Below, one piece after another: positions 30,523-38,995 of a stretch of 42,523 bases of DNA. Source of the stretch: Acidimicrobiia bacterium (GTDB lineage: Bacteria > Actinomycetota > Acidimicrobiia > Spongiisociales > JAENVV01); assembly GCA_016650365.1 (NCBI GenBank), contig JAENVV010000136.1, positions 1-42,523 of the forward strand. Direction: 5' to 3'. Positions within the stretch are counted from its first letter, which is position 1. The number at the start of each line of letters is the position of its first letter. The notes beneath the pieces were generated by a model, which worked only from the letters and a program-made list of their open reading frames with translations, had not been told where the DNA came from and ran no database searches. Position numbers and translations under genes: made by a program.

Positions 30523-31526
30523 GCTTGCGCGCCCCCAAAGGCACCGATGACATCCTGCCTCCCCACTCGCGGGTGTGGCGCCGCTTGCTTTCGACCTGGG
30601 AATCCATGGCCGAGACCTACGGGTATGACCTCATCATGGTTCCGTTGTTCGAGTCGACGGAAGTCTTCAGCAGGGGGGTCGGTGAGTCGACTGAAGTCGT
30701 CCAAAAGCAGATGTACACGTTTGAAGACAAGAAAGGTCGCTCGCTCACGCTACGTCCTGAAGGAACTGCCGGCGTGGTGCGCGCTTTTATCCAGGCCGGC
30801 GCTCAGGGGGTCATGAAAGTCGCCTATTCGGGATCGATGTTCCGGTACGAACAGCCCCAGGCAGGTCGGCGGCGTCAGTTCTACCAGGTCGGGCTCGAGT
30901 ACCTCGGCACCGATGCCGCCGATGCCGATGCCGAGGTGATCGAACTCGGGTATCGGTACCTAGCGGCGACCGGGGTACCGGACGTCATCGTTCAGCTCAA
31001 CTCGCTCGGCGATGATGAGTGCCGCCCCGCCTACATAGATGCGTTGCGGACATGGCTGGAAGAACGGCGTGGTCTCTTATGTCAGGACTCGCTGAGAACG
31101 CTGGAACTGAACCCGATGCGGGTGCTCGACTGCAAGGTTTGCGCCCGAGTGGTCGCCGACGCTCCGTCTCCGATCGACTATTTATGCGAGGCTTGCCAAA
31201 CGCATCTTCTCGAGGTTCGGAGCCGACTTGATTCCGCCGGTGTGCCGTACCGAATGGAGCCCCGGTTGGTACGAGGACTCGACTACTACACACGAACCGC
31301 GTTTGAGTATGTGGGTTCTGCGCTTGACGCCGCGCAGACGGCGGTTGGGGGCGGTGGTCGTTACGACGGACTGGCCGAATTATTGGGCGGTCCACCGGTC
31401 CCCGGAGTCGGACTGGCCCTGGGTGTCGATCGGATCGCACTATCGGTGCCTGACCCCATGGAGCCGGCTCTCGATGCGTTCGTTGTAACACCGACGCCTA
31501 CCGGGCGGAGGCGCGTGCCCTGCTGA
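30519..31526 (+). CDS. hisS: Histidyl-tRNA synthetase, frame broken near its C-terminus
   Basis: The catalytic domain of HisRS is complete: LRAPKGTDDILP, motif 2 region SGSMFRYEQPQAGRRRQFYQVGLE, the histidine-specific LVRGLDYYTRTAFEY, and motif 3 GGGRYDGLAELLGG ... GLALGVDRIAL. After DAFVVTPT (about residue 326) the frame turns to PTGRRRVPC and stops, giving 335 residues where about 410-430 are usual. The missing anticodon-binding domain continues in the -1 frame (next feature). One missing G in the GACGCC at 31493-31498 (expected ACGGCC) would restore a 407-residue enzyme. The enzyme is essential, so a sequencing error is likely unless a second hisS exists. Confidence 0.93.
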   Translation: MSLRAPKGTDDILPPHSRVWRRLLSTWESMAETYGYDLIMVPLFESTEVFSRGVGESTEVVQKQMYTFEDKKGRSLTLRPEGTAGVVRAFIQAGAQGVMKVAYSGSMFRYEQPQAGRRRQFYQVGLEYLGTDAADADAEVIELGYRYLAATGVPDVIVQLNSLGDDECRPAYIDALRTWLEERRGLLCQDSLRTLELNPMRVLDCKVCARVVADAPSPIDYLCEACQTHLLEVRSRLDSAGVPYRMEPRLVRGLDYYTRTAFEYVGSALDAAQTAVGGGGRYDGLAELLGGPPVPGVGLALGVDRIALSVPDPMEPALDAFVVTPTPTGRRRVPC

Positions 31527-31741
31527 GTACCCTTCGGGCGACGGGGATTCGCTCCGATGGCCTGCCTGACCAACGGTCGCTCAAGGCGCAGTTCAAAGCG
31601 GCTGATCGACGAGGTGCCCTGGCCGTCATCGTGGTTGGCGATGAGTGGGAATCTGGCCAGGTCGTCGCCAAGCGACTCGACGACGGGTCACAAGTTGTTA
31701 TTGGATCCGAGGAGATTGTGACATGGCTGCAGAGCCTTTGA
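31496..31741 (+). pseudogene. hisS: Out-of-frame anticodon-binding domain of hisS
   Basis: In the -1 frame relative to the upstream part, AYRAEARALLSTLRATGIRS, then KAQFKAADRRGALAVIVVGD and a final VIGSEEIVTWLQSL are the typical C-terminal anticodon-binding domain of HisRS. There is no start codon or ribosome site for separate translation. It ends at TGA 31739-31741 and overlaps the aspS start by 19 bases, as expected for an intact operon before the frame change. Confidence 0.85.
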
Positions 31742-33501
31742 GAACCGATTATGCGGGCGAGCTTTCAGCTGCTCGAATTGGCGATACCGTTCGCCTGGCT
31801 GGCTGGGTGGCCAAACGGCGCGACCACGGCGGGGTCGTGTTCGTGGATCTGAGAGACGTCAAAGGGATCGTGCAGGTTGTGATTGACCCGGACGCGATAC
31901 CGGCAGCCCATGAACTCCGCATGGAGTACTGCGTTTCAGTGGTTGGAGAGGTGCGGGCCCGCATGGCAGGGACTGAAAACCCTGATATGCCTACCGGGGC
32001 CGTTGAGGTTGGTGTATCCGCGGTGACGGTTCTGAGCGCTTCTGACCCCCTGCCATTCATGATTGACGATCGGGCAGACACCGAAGAACTGATTCGACTC
32101 GAGTACCGCTACCTTGATTTTCGTCGAGCGCCGATGGCGGCGGCCCTCCGGGCTCGCGGAGCAGCCGTTCATGCCATGCGCACCACCATGGCTGAGGCCG
32201 GGTTTCTCGAAGTCGAGACGCCGACGCTGATAGCGTCAACTCCCGAAGGGGCGCGTGACATGCTTGTACCATCCCGCCTCCGCCAGGGAGAGTTCTACGC
32301 ACTTCCTCAATCTCCCCAGCTGTTCAAGCAGCTTCTGATGGTCGGAGGGGTCGACCGTTATTATCAGATTGCCCGCTGTTATCGGGATGAAGACTTCCGT
32401 TCCGATCGACAGCTCGAGTTCACCCAGCTCGACATTGAAGGGTCATTCTGGACGGCCGCAGATGTCCAGGCCATGATCGAGAAAGCCGTCGCCGCGGCGG
32501 TCAAAGCGGTGCGGGGGGTCGAGCTTCGGCTACCCCTACCGAAGCTGACGTATGCCGAGGCGATGGATCGGTTCGGATCTGACAAACCAGATCTGCGTTT
32601 CGGTATGGAAATCGTCGATGTGTCCTCGGTGTTCGCCGGTACGGAGTTTAAAGGCTTCGGTGGAGCACTCGAAGCTGGGGGCGTGGTGCGCGGGATCAAC
32701 GCCGGGGGACTCGGCTTTTCACGGAGTGGTCTCGACGGCCTCGTCTCGGATGCTCAGGCACTTGGTGCCAAAGGCCTCGCATGGCTCGTGCTTGAAGATG
32801 ACGGCACCTGGCGCTCGCCGATTGCCAAATTCCTCTTAGATGCCGAACTGGCGGGCCTCGTGGAACGGTTCGATGCCCAGTCGGGCGACACCGTGTTGTT
32901 GGTGGCCGATATGGCCAAAGTGGCCGGGGCGGTTCTTGGACCCATCCGGATTCAGCTTGGTAAACCCGAGGGCCACCAGGACCTGGCGTTCACCTGGGTT
33001 ACCGATTTTCCGGTATTTGACGTGCATGATGATGGCAGCCTGGCACCGGCCCATCATCCCTTTACCCAGCCAGTCAGTATCGAGGACATGGTGGAACGCC
33101 CGGAGACGGCGATCGCCCAGGCATACGATCTCGTTCTCAACGGTTCCGAGCTCGGGTCCGGGAGCGTTCGTATCCACGACCCCGACGTACAGGCCAAAGT
33201 GTTTGAAGTACTTGGTATTTCAGACGAAGAAGCCCAATCGCGCTTTGGTTGGTTCATCAAGGCGTTGCGTTACGGCACCCCTCCTCATGCCGGCTTCGCA
33301 GTCGGGGTTGACCGACTGCTCGCCATCCTGTTGGAGCGCGAATCGATTCGCGACGTCATTCCGTTCCCGAAGACCCAGCGCGGAATTGATCCGCTCACCG
33401 CCTCGCCGACCAGAGTCACCGACGTGCAACTGCGCGAGCTCGGGATTGATCTGCGACCCGAGGTGAAAGCCAGGTTGACAGAACAAGCCCCCGGGGACTG
33501 A
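31723..33501 (+). CDS. aspS: Aspartyl-tRNA synthetase, likely non-discriminating
   Basis: The 592-residue bacterial-type class II enzyme has an N-terminal OB fold (VRLAGWVAKRRDHGGVVFVDLRD), the catalytic core (LEVETPTLIASTPEGARDMLVPSR, LPQSPQLFKQLLMVGGVDRYYQIARCYRDEDFRSDRQLEFTQLD), the GAD insertion, and motif 3 (GFAVGVDRLLAILLERESIRDVIPFPKT). In the anticodon domain His35 and the Gly of RARMAG match the His31/Gly82 pair linked to tRNA-Asn acceptance in Pseudomonas aeruginosa AspRS. If so, it also makes Asp-tRNA-Asn for GatCAB. The ATG at 31723 follows GAGGAG. The stop shares one base with the rarA start. Confidence 0.96.
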   Translation: MAAEPLRTDYAGELSAARIGDTVRLAGWVAKRRDHGGVVFVDLRDVKGIVQVVIDPDAIPAAHELRMEYCVSVVGEVRARMAGTENPDMPTGAVEVGVSAVTVLSASDPLPFMIDDRADTEELIRLEYRYLDFRRAPMAAALRARGAAVHAMRTTMAEAGFLEVETPTLIASTPEGARDMLVPSRLRQGEFYALPQSPQLFKQLLMVGGVDRYYQIARCYRDEDFRSDRQLEFTQLDIEGSFWTAADVQAMIEKAVAAAVKAVRGVELRLPLPKLTYAEAMDRFGSDKPDLRFGMEIVDVSSVFAGTEFKGFGGALEAGGVVRGINAGGLGFSRSGLDGLVSDAQALGAKGLAWLVLEDDGTWRSPIAKFLLDAELAGLVERFDAQSGDTVLLVADMAKVAGAVLGPIRIQLGKPEGHQDLAFTWVTDFPVFDVHDDGSLAPAHHPFTQPVSIEDMVERPETAIAQAYDLVLNGSELGSGSVRIHDPDVQAKVFEVLGISDEEAQSRFGWFIKALRYGTPPHAGFAVGVDRLLAILLERESIRDVIPFPKTQRGIDPLTASPTRVTDVQLRELGIDLRPEVKARLTEQAPGD

Positions 33502-34832
33502 TGGAAGACCTGTTTTCAGCCGAAAAGGCCGAGCGCCGGATGCGGGCGGCTCCGTTGCCGGCCAGGATGAGACCGCAACGTTTGTCGGAGGTGGTCGGCC
33601 ACGCCCAACTTCTTGGCGAAGGGGCCGCGTTCCGGACCATGGTCGAGCAGGGTCGCCCGGTATCGATGATCCTATTCGGTCCGCCGGGCACCGGAAAGAC
33701 GACCCTGGCCCGACTCGTTGCCTCTGAATCCTCGGCGACCTTTGAGCCGCTATCGGCCACATCGGCCACCGTCAAGGATGTCAGAGCCATACTGGCATCC
33801 GCCCGATATCGGCTGGAGACCGAGGAACGCCGAACGGTGTTGTTCCTCGACGAGATCCACCGCTTCTCGAAGTCACAGCAAGACGCCCTGCTTCCCGGAG
33901 TTGAAGATGGAACGGTGATTCTCGTCGGCGCAACGACCGAGAACCCGTTCTTCGAGGTGAACTCACCGTTGCTTTCTCGCTGCACCCTGTTCCGGATCCA
34001 TCGTCTGGAGGCTGCCGATATCGCCCGACTCATCCAACGGGCATTGACGGATCCGAACGGGTTAGGCGATCTCGATATTGCAATAGACGAAGATGCACTT
34101 GATGCATTGGCCGATCGGGTCGGCGGAGATGGTCGACTCGCCCTCAATGCGCTGGAGACCGCGGCCATAGTTGCCGCCGGCCGTGGTCAAGCTGTCATCA
34201 CCCTGGATGACATTGCCGAGGCGCTCGGGCGGCGAATCGTTCAGTACGACAAGGACGGTGACAACCACTACGACGTGGTTTCAGCGTTCATCAAGAGCTT
34301 GCGTGGATCCGACATCGATGCCTCGTTGTATTGGCTCCACACGATGCTCGACGCCGGGGAAGATCCTGAGTTCGTGGCCCGCCGGATGATCATCATGGCG
34401 TCCGAGGATATTGGCCTGGCCGACTCGCACGCGTTGCAAGTCGCCGTCGCAGCTTTTCAAGCGCTCCAGGTCGTCGGCCTGCCAGAAGCTGCCTTTGCCC
34501 TATCCCACGCCGCCATTTACCTGGCGGCCGCCCCAAAATCGAATTCGGTCACGGTCGCCATGGGCAAGGCGAGGCAGGCCGTGGCGAGCAATGCTTCAGC
34601 CGAAGTACCGCCTCACCTTCGTGATGCCCACTACGCCGGGGCGGCCCGGTTGGGTCACGGCACCACCTACGCGTATCCCCACGATCACCCCGACCACCAT
34701 GTTCGGCAGCAGTATTTGCCAGAAGGTATTGGCATGGACTCACTGTATGTGCCGACCGCTCAGGGGACTGAGGGCGATATTGCTGCCCGAATGGCGGCCC
34801 GCGGCCAACTCCCCAAGCCGCCAACCCGATAA
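33501..34832 (+). CDS. rarA: Replication-associated recombination ATPase RarA
   Basis: The 443-residue AAA+ protein of the RarA/MgsA/WRNIP1 family acts at stalled replication forks. It opens with MEDLFSAEKAE, has Walker A GPPGTGKTT, Walker B VLFLDEIHRFSKSQQDALLP, sensor 1 IGATTENP-like LVGATTENPFFEVN with arginine finger LSRC, and the family C-terminal blocks KDGDNHYDVVSAFIKSLRGSDIDASLYWL and RRMIIMASEDIGLAD. It sits between aspS and alaS as in many actinobacteria and overlaps the aspS stop by one base. Confidence 0.95.
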   Translation: MEDLFSAEKAERRMRAAPLPARMRPQRLSEVVGHAQLLGEGAAFRTMVEQGRPVSMILFGPPGTGKTTLARLVASESSATFEPLSATSATVKDVRAILASARYRLETEERRTVLFLDEIHRFSKSQQDALLPGVEDGTVILVGATTENPFFEVNSPLLSRCTLFRIHRLEAADIARLIQRALTDPNGLGDLDIAIDEDALDALADRVGGDGRLALNALETAAIVAAGRGQAVITLDDIAEALGRRIVQYDKDGDNHYDVVSAFIKSLRGSDIDASLYWLHTMLDAGEDPEFVARRMIIMASEDIGLADSHALQVAVAAFQALQVVGLPEAAFALSHAAIYLAAAPKSNSVTVAMGKARQAVASNASAEVPPHLRDAHYAGAARLGHGTTYAYPHDHPDHHVRQQYLPEGIGMDSLYVPTAQGTEGDIAARMAARGQLPKPPTR

Positions 34833-34836
34833 CCGA

Positions 34837-34865
34837 TTCGGTCAATGCGCCTCGAAAGCTAAGCT
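34837..34865 (+). promoter_or_regulatory. Possible alaS promoter
   Basis: TTCGGT and TAAGCT are 17 bases apart, and the -10 ends nine bases before the alaS ATG. Transcription would begin zero to four bases before the start codon. The alaS ATG has no Shine-Dalgarno, which fits a leaderless message. Confidence 0.38.
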
Positions 34866-34874
34866 GCCGCCTTC

Positions 34875-37502
34875 ATGGAAACCAGCAACCAGATTCGCCA
34901 AGCTTTTCTAGATTTCTTTGCCGAGCGGGGCCATGTTGTCCGTCCTTCAGCATCGTTGATCCCGATCGACCCGACATTGCTGCTGACGAACGCCGGCATG
35001 GTGCCCTTCAAGCCGTACTTTCTCGGCGAGGAGGCTCCTCCGTTCGACCGGGCCGTCTCACCCCAGAAGTGCGTGCGGACCATCGATATCGACATCATTG
35101 GCTCCACCGATCGTCACATCTCGTTTTTCGAGATGCTCGGAAATTTCAGTTTTGGGGACTACTTCAAACCGGAAGCCATTGCCTGGGCCCACGAATTCGT
35201 GACGACGATTCTCGGATTGCCAGAGGATCGACTCTGGTACACCGTGTATGAGACCGACGACGAAGCCGCCGAAATTTGGCTCACCCAGGAAGGCATCGAC
35301 CCGGAGCGCCTGCAGCGGGGCGGTAAGGACAACTTCTGGCAAATGGGCGTGGCGGGTCCGTGCGGGCCATCATCTGAGATCTTCTATGATCGAGGCCCCG
35401 AATATGGTGCCGACGGTGGGCCGATCGGTGGGGGCGAAGACCGGTTCGTCGAAATCTGGAACCTGGTCTTCATGCAGAATATTCAGGATGTGCCCTATCA
35501 CGTGGTGGGCGACCTCCCGGCCAAGAGCATTGATACCGGTATGGGTCTGGAGCGGGTTGCGATGGTGCTTCAACAGGCCGGTTCGATTTTTGAAATCGAC
35601 ACCGTGCGTCCCATTCTGGAAGAGGCGGCCGCCTACGGCTCGGTAACCTTCGGCGACGATCCGACAATCGATGTCTCGTTGAAGATCATTGCTGATCACG
35701 CCAGAACGGTGGCGATGCTGGTCGGCGACGGCGTAACACCGTCGAACGCAGGTCGGGGCTACGTATTGCGCCGGGTACTTCGCCGGGCAGTTCGGCACGG
35801 TTGGCAACTAGGAGGCGACGGCCTCATCATGCCTCGTCTTATCGAGGTTGTGGTGGAAGTGCTGGGCGGAGGGCATCGCAACCTGGTCGACAAACGCGAA
35901 CTGCTGCTGACGGTGGTCGAGCGGGAGGAAACGCAATTTCGTCGCACCTTGGAAGCGGGTCAGAGCCTCATGTCCGAGGCGCTCTCCAATTTGGAGCCGG
36001 GTGGAGTGTTCCCCGGACCGGTGGCGTTCAAACTGCATGACACGTTCGGTTTCCCCATCGAGATGACGAAAGAGATCGCCGCCGAAGCAGGCCATACCGT
36101 CGACGAGGACGGATTCGCCGCCGAAATGTCCGCCCAGCGGGCCAGGGCCAAAGCGGCCTTTACCGGCGGTGCCGAGGCCGCCCTGGGTCAGATGTATCTG
36201 TCGGTACTCGATGCGATCGGCCCGACGACCTTTGTTGGTTACGAAGTCGAGGCAAGTACCGGGACCGTGTTGGCCATGCTTTCAGATGGCGATCAGGTGG
36301 AGCGAGTCGAGCAAGGCCAGTCGGTCGAGGTGTTCCTCGATGTGACGCCGTTCTACGCCGAGAGCGGCGGCCAGGTCGGAGACACCGGCACGATACGCAC
36401 GGAGACCGGGGTCGTGGTGGTGGCCGATACCAAGCATGCCGTGCAAGGTTTTCATGGGCATCGGGGCAAAGTGACCAGCGGCTTTGTGCAGACCGGCCAG
36501 CTCGCCGAGCTGGCGATCGATTCCCCGCGCCGGGAACGGATTCGCAAGTCGCACACCGGGACTCACCTTGTGCACGCTGCGTTGCGCACGGTTATCGGTG
36601 CTCAGGCACATCAAGCTGGTTCGCTGGTTGAGCCTGGGCGATTGCGATTCGACTTCAACCATCATGCGGCGCTAACCGACGAAGAGATCCTCGAAGTCGA
36701 GCGACTCACCAACGAACAGATAATCGATAATCCGCAGATTCAGACATTGGTTACCTCGATGGACGAGGCGAAAGCCCAGGGTGCGCTCGCCTTCTTTGGC
36801 GATAAGTATGGCGATACGGTCCGGATGGTCCGTATCGGAGAGTTCTCCAAGGAGCTGTGCGGCGGAACCCATACTCCCAGTGCCGGCCAAGTTGGCCCGA
36901 TTGTGCTGACGACCGAGTCTTCGGTCGGCTCGAACGTTCGTCGGATCGAAGCTCTGTCGGGAAATGATGGATACACCTATTTGAGCCGATTGCGCCGAGC
37001 CCTCGACAGTGCGGGTTCTCTGCTCAGGGCCGCGCCAGGCGATGTGCCGGCCCGGGTCGAGGCGTTACTTGCCAAGAATCAGTCGCTCGAGTCGCAACTG
37101 GCTGCTCTGGCCGATCAGGCCCGCTCGGCTGATGCAGCCGAACTGGCTGCCAGAGCGGTTGCCATTGGCGAGGCAGTCATCGTCGTCACCGAGCGCTCGG
37201 ACTTGCGACCAGACGAGCTGCGCCTCCTTGCGATGTCCGTTCGTGATCGGATTGCCTCCGGCATTGTCCTGATCGGATCCGCTTTCGGAGGGAAAGGCGC
37301 CCTCGTTGGACTGGTGACAAAAGATCTTGTCGATCGGGGAGTGTCTGCCGCCGAGCTGGTTGCGGCCGGAGCAGGTTTCCTGGGTGGGGGAGGTAGCCGG
37401 GACCCCGAGTTATCGCAAGCAGGTGGGCCGAATGGTAGTAACTTGGGGGCGGCGCTCGAAGCAGCCAGGGAAAGTGCCGAACGAACCCTCACGGAGGTAT
37501 AG
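34875..37502 (+). CDS. alaS: Alanyl-tRNA synthetase
   Basis: The full 875-residue enzyme. The class II catalytic domain starts with IRQAFLDFFAERGHVVRPSASL and TNAGMVPFKPYFLG, with STDRHISFFEMLGNFSFGDYFK. The editing domain carries the zinc-binding pair SHTGTHLVHAAL and CGGTHTPSAG. The C-Ala domain ends with the glycine-rich FLGGGGSRDPELSQAGGPNGSNL. It attaches alanine to tRNA-Ala and clears mischarged Ser and Gly. Adjacent ruvX-mltG-aroE is the common order. The last bases hold GGAGGT, the ribosome site for ruvX. Confidence 0.97.
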   Translation: METSNQIRQAFLDFFAERGHVVRPSASLIPIDPTLLLTNAGMVPFKPYFLGEEAPPFDRAVSPQKCVRTIDIDIIGSTDRHISFFEMLGNFSFGDYFKPEAIAWAHEFVTTILGLPEDRLWYTVYETDDEAAEIWLTQEGIDPERLQRGGKDNFWQMGVAGPCGPSSEIFYDRGPEYGADGGPIGGGEDRFVEIWNLVFMQNIQDVPYHVVGDLPAKSIDTGMGLERVAMVLQQAGSIFEIDTVRPILEEAAAYGSVTFGDDPTIDVSLKIIADHARTVAMLVGDGVTPSNAGRGYVLRRVLRRAVRHGWQLGGDGLIMPRLIEVVVEVLGGGHRNLVDKRELLLTVVEREETQFRRTLEAGQSLMSEALSNLEPGGVFPGPVAFKLHDTFGFPIEMTKEIAAEAGHTVDEDGFAAEMSAQRARAKAAFTGGAEAALGQMYLSVLDAIGPTTFVGYEVEASTGTVLAMLSDGDQVERVEQGQSVEVFLDVTPFYAESGGQVGDTGTIRTETGVVVVADTKHAVQGFHGHRGKVTSGFVQTGQLAELAIDSPRRERIRKSHTGTHLVHAALRTVIGAQAHQAGSLVEPGRLRFDFNHHAALTDEEILEVERLTNEQIIDNPQIQTLVTSMDEAKAQGALAFFGDKYGDTVRMVRIGEFSKELCGGTHTPSAGQVGPIVLTTESSVGSNVRRIEALSGNDGYTYLSRLRRALDSAGSLLRAAPGDVPARVEALLAKNQSLESQLAALADQARSADAAELAARAVAIGEAVIVVTERSDLRPDELRLLAMSVRDRIASGIVLIGSAFGGKGALVGLVTKDLVDRGVSAAELVAAGAGFLGGGGSRDPELSQAGGPNGSNLGAALEAARESAERTLTEV
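37493..37498 (+). promoter_or_regulatory. Strong ribosome-binding site that decides the ruvX start
   Basis: GGAGGT is eight bases from CTG 37507 but twenty bases from ATG 37519. The first spacing is normal and the second is too long, so this site points to the CTG. Confidence 0.5.
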
Positions 37503-37506
37503 AACC

Positions 37507-37935
37507 CTGGGACGCGTCATGGGCGTCGATTACGGAACAACCCGAATCGGCGTTGCCCTCTCTGATCAACTACATATCACCGCCCAACCGTTTCGGGTGG
37601 TTGAGGCGAGCGTGTTTGACAAAGAAGTGGTGTCGATCGTGGCCGAAAGCGATGTTGAGCGTATCGTCGTTGGCCTGCCGACCCACTTGCAGGGCCGAAA
37701 CGACGCGGCGGCCCGGGCGGCCGTTGGGTTCGCCGATCATCTGGCCGGGATCACCGGACTTCCTGTCGAAACGGTCGATGAGCGCTTCACGACCGCCGCC
37801 GCCCAATCGTTCCTGATCGACTCCGGGGTACGGCGGGAAAAGAGAAAAGAGGTCGTAGACAAGGTGGCGGCGGCGGTTCTGCTGCAGCGTTGGCTCGACA
37901 TTCAACCCGCAGGAGAGAGCCATGACATCGTTTGA
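37507..37935 (+). CDS. ruvX: RuvX/YqgF RNase H-fold nuclease
   Basis: An RNase H-fold protein linked to 16S rRNA 5' end processing and to Holliday junction resolution. Landmarks are GVDYGTTRIGVALSD with the first acidic residue, IVVGLPTHLQGR, VETVDERFTTAAAQ with the second, and KRKEVVDKVAAAVLLQRWL with the third. The only ATG (37519) would cut the first beta strand, which normally begins several residues before GxDYG. A perfect GGAGGT at 37493-37498 lies eight bases before a CTG at 37507, giving LGRVMGVDYG. I therefore prefer CTG, a rare start; the ATG is the conventional option. Its 3' end overlaps mltG by 14 bases. Confidence 0.85.
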   Translation: MGRVMGVDYGTTRIGVALSDQLHITAQPFRVVEASVFDKEVVSIVAESDVERIVVGLPTHLQGRNDAAARAAVGFADHLAGITGLPVETVDERFTTAAAQSFLIDSGVRREKRKEVVDKVAAAVLLQRWLDIQPAGESHDIV

Positions 37936-38995
37936 AGAACCGCGTAATCGCAGTGTGCTGGCCGTGGTAATCGTTCTTGTGGCGATACTCGGGCTTGGCC
38001 TGGTGGGCAAAGCCATGTTCTCAGGACTCTTCGGTGGCTCCTCCGGGACGACGGTTGCCTCTACTGCCACGGTGGGTGTTCCGGTGGTCGTCGAGGTTCC
38101 GGCCGGTGCGTCAGCCAGGACCATCGGGTCGCTGCTTCAGGGTGCCGACGTCATTGCGTCATCCAGAGAGTTTGAGCGGGCGGTCAAAGATGGCGGCTAC
38201 GAGCAACGACTCGGGGCCGGACGGTACGAACTCACCACCGGGATGTCCATGGATGACGTGATTGCCGTGTTGCTGGCCGGACCAGCCTTTGAGTCCTACC
38301 GTATCACCGTGCGAGAGGGGCTCCGAATCGGTGAGGTCCTCACTGAAATCTCCACTCAAACCCCCTTTACCGAGGGCGAACTGGAAGAGGCGCTGTTGAG
38401 TGGGGCCGTACAAAGCTCTCTGCTGGATGGTGATTTCGCCACAATTCAGGCCTGGGAGGGCCTGTTGTTTCCTGACACATACGACTTTGAGACTGACGCG
38501 AGTGCTGCCGCCATCCTCGGTAAGCTGGCGCGCACGATGGAGACCAGGGTCGGGTCGATCAATTGGTCACCGTGGACCGAACGAGGGTTCACGATCTACG
38601 AAGGGATCGTGGCCGCTTCGATCATCGAAGCTGAGACCAAAGTTGACATTGATCGGCCCAGCGTTGCCTCGGTTATTGTCAATCGGATCGAGGTTGGTAT
38701 GCCGCTCCAGATTGACGCGACCGTGCTGTATGCTCTCGATGCCAGGGGGATTGGACTGACGCTCAATGACCTGGAGATCGACTCCCCGTACAACACCTAC
38801 CTGAACCTCGGTCTCCCACCCACTCCAATCGGAGGGCCCGGGTTGGCGTCTCTGGAGGCGATTGCCGATCCGCCCGTCACCGACTACATCTACTACGTCC
38901 TGACCGCCGCGGATGGCTCACACAGCTTCACAGCCGATTACAACGAGTTTTTGGGTTGGAAGGATAAGGCGAAGGCCGAAGGCCTCTTTCCGTGA
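37922..38995 (+). CDS. mltG: Endolytic murein transglycosylase MltG
   Basis: The 357-residue YceG-like enzyme cuts nascent glycan strands at the membrane and sets their length. One N-terminal membrane anchor (VLAVVIVLVAILGLGLVG) is followed by a LysM-like/beta domain (VVVEVPAGASARTIGSLLQ) and the catalytic domain: EGLLFPDTYDF, ASIIEAET with the catalytic Glu, DATVLYAL, SPYNTYLNLGLPPTPIGGPGLASLEA and the final YYVLTAADGSHSFTADYNEF. Its start lies within the ruvX 3' end and its stop overlaps the aroE start, so it is translated within one operon. Confidence 0.95.
   Translation: MTSFEEPRNRSVLAVVIVLVAILGLGLVGKAMFSGLFGGSSGTTVASTATVGVPVVVEVPAGASARTIGSLLQGADVIASSREFERAVKDGGYEQRLGAGRYELTTGMSMDDVIAVLLAGPAFESYRITVREGLRIGEVLTEISTQTPFTEGELEEALLSGAVQSSLLDGDFATIQAWEGLLFPDTYDFETDASAAAILGKLARTMETRVGSINWSPWTERGFTIYEGIVAASIIEAETKVDIDRPSVASVIVNRIEVGMPLQIDATVLYALDARGIGLTLNDLEIDSPYNTYLNLGLPPTPIGGPGLASLEAIADPPVTDYIYYVLTAADGSHSFTADYNEFLGWKDKAKAEGLFP

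Noticed and set aside
31454-31526. Programmed -1 frameshift site in hisS
   Set aside because: No X XXY YYZ slippery heptamer in the right phase and no obvious stem after it. A lost base explains the data more simply.
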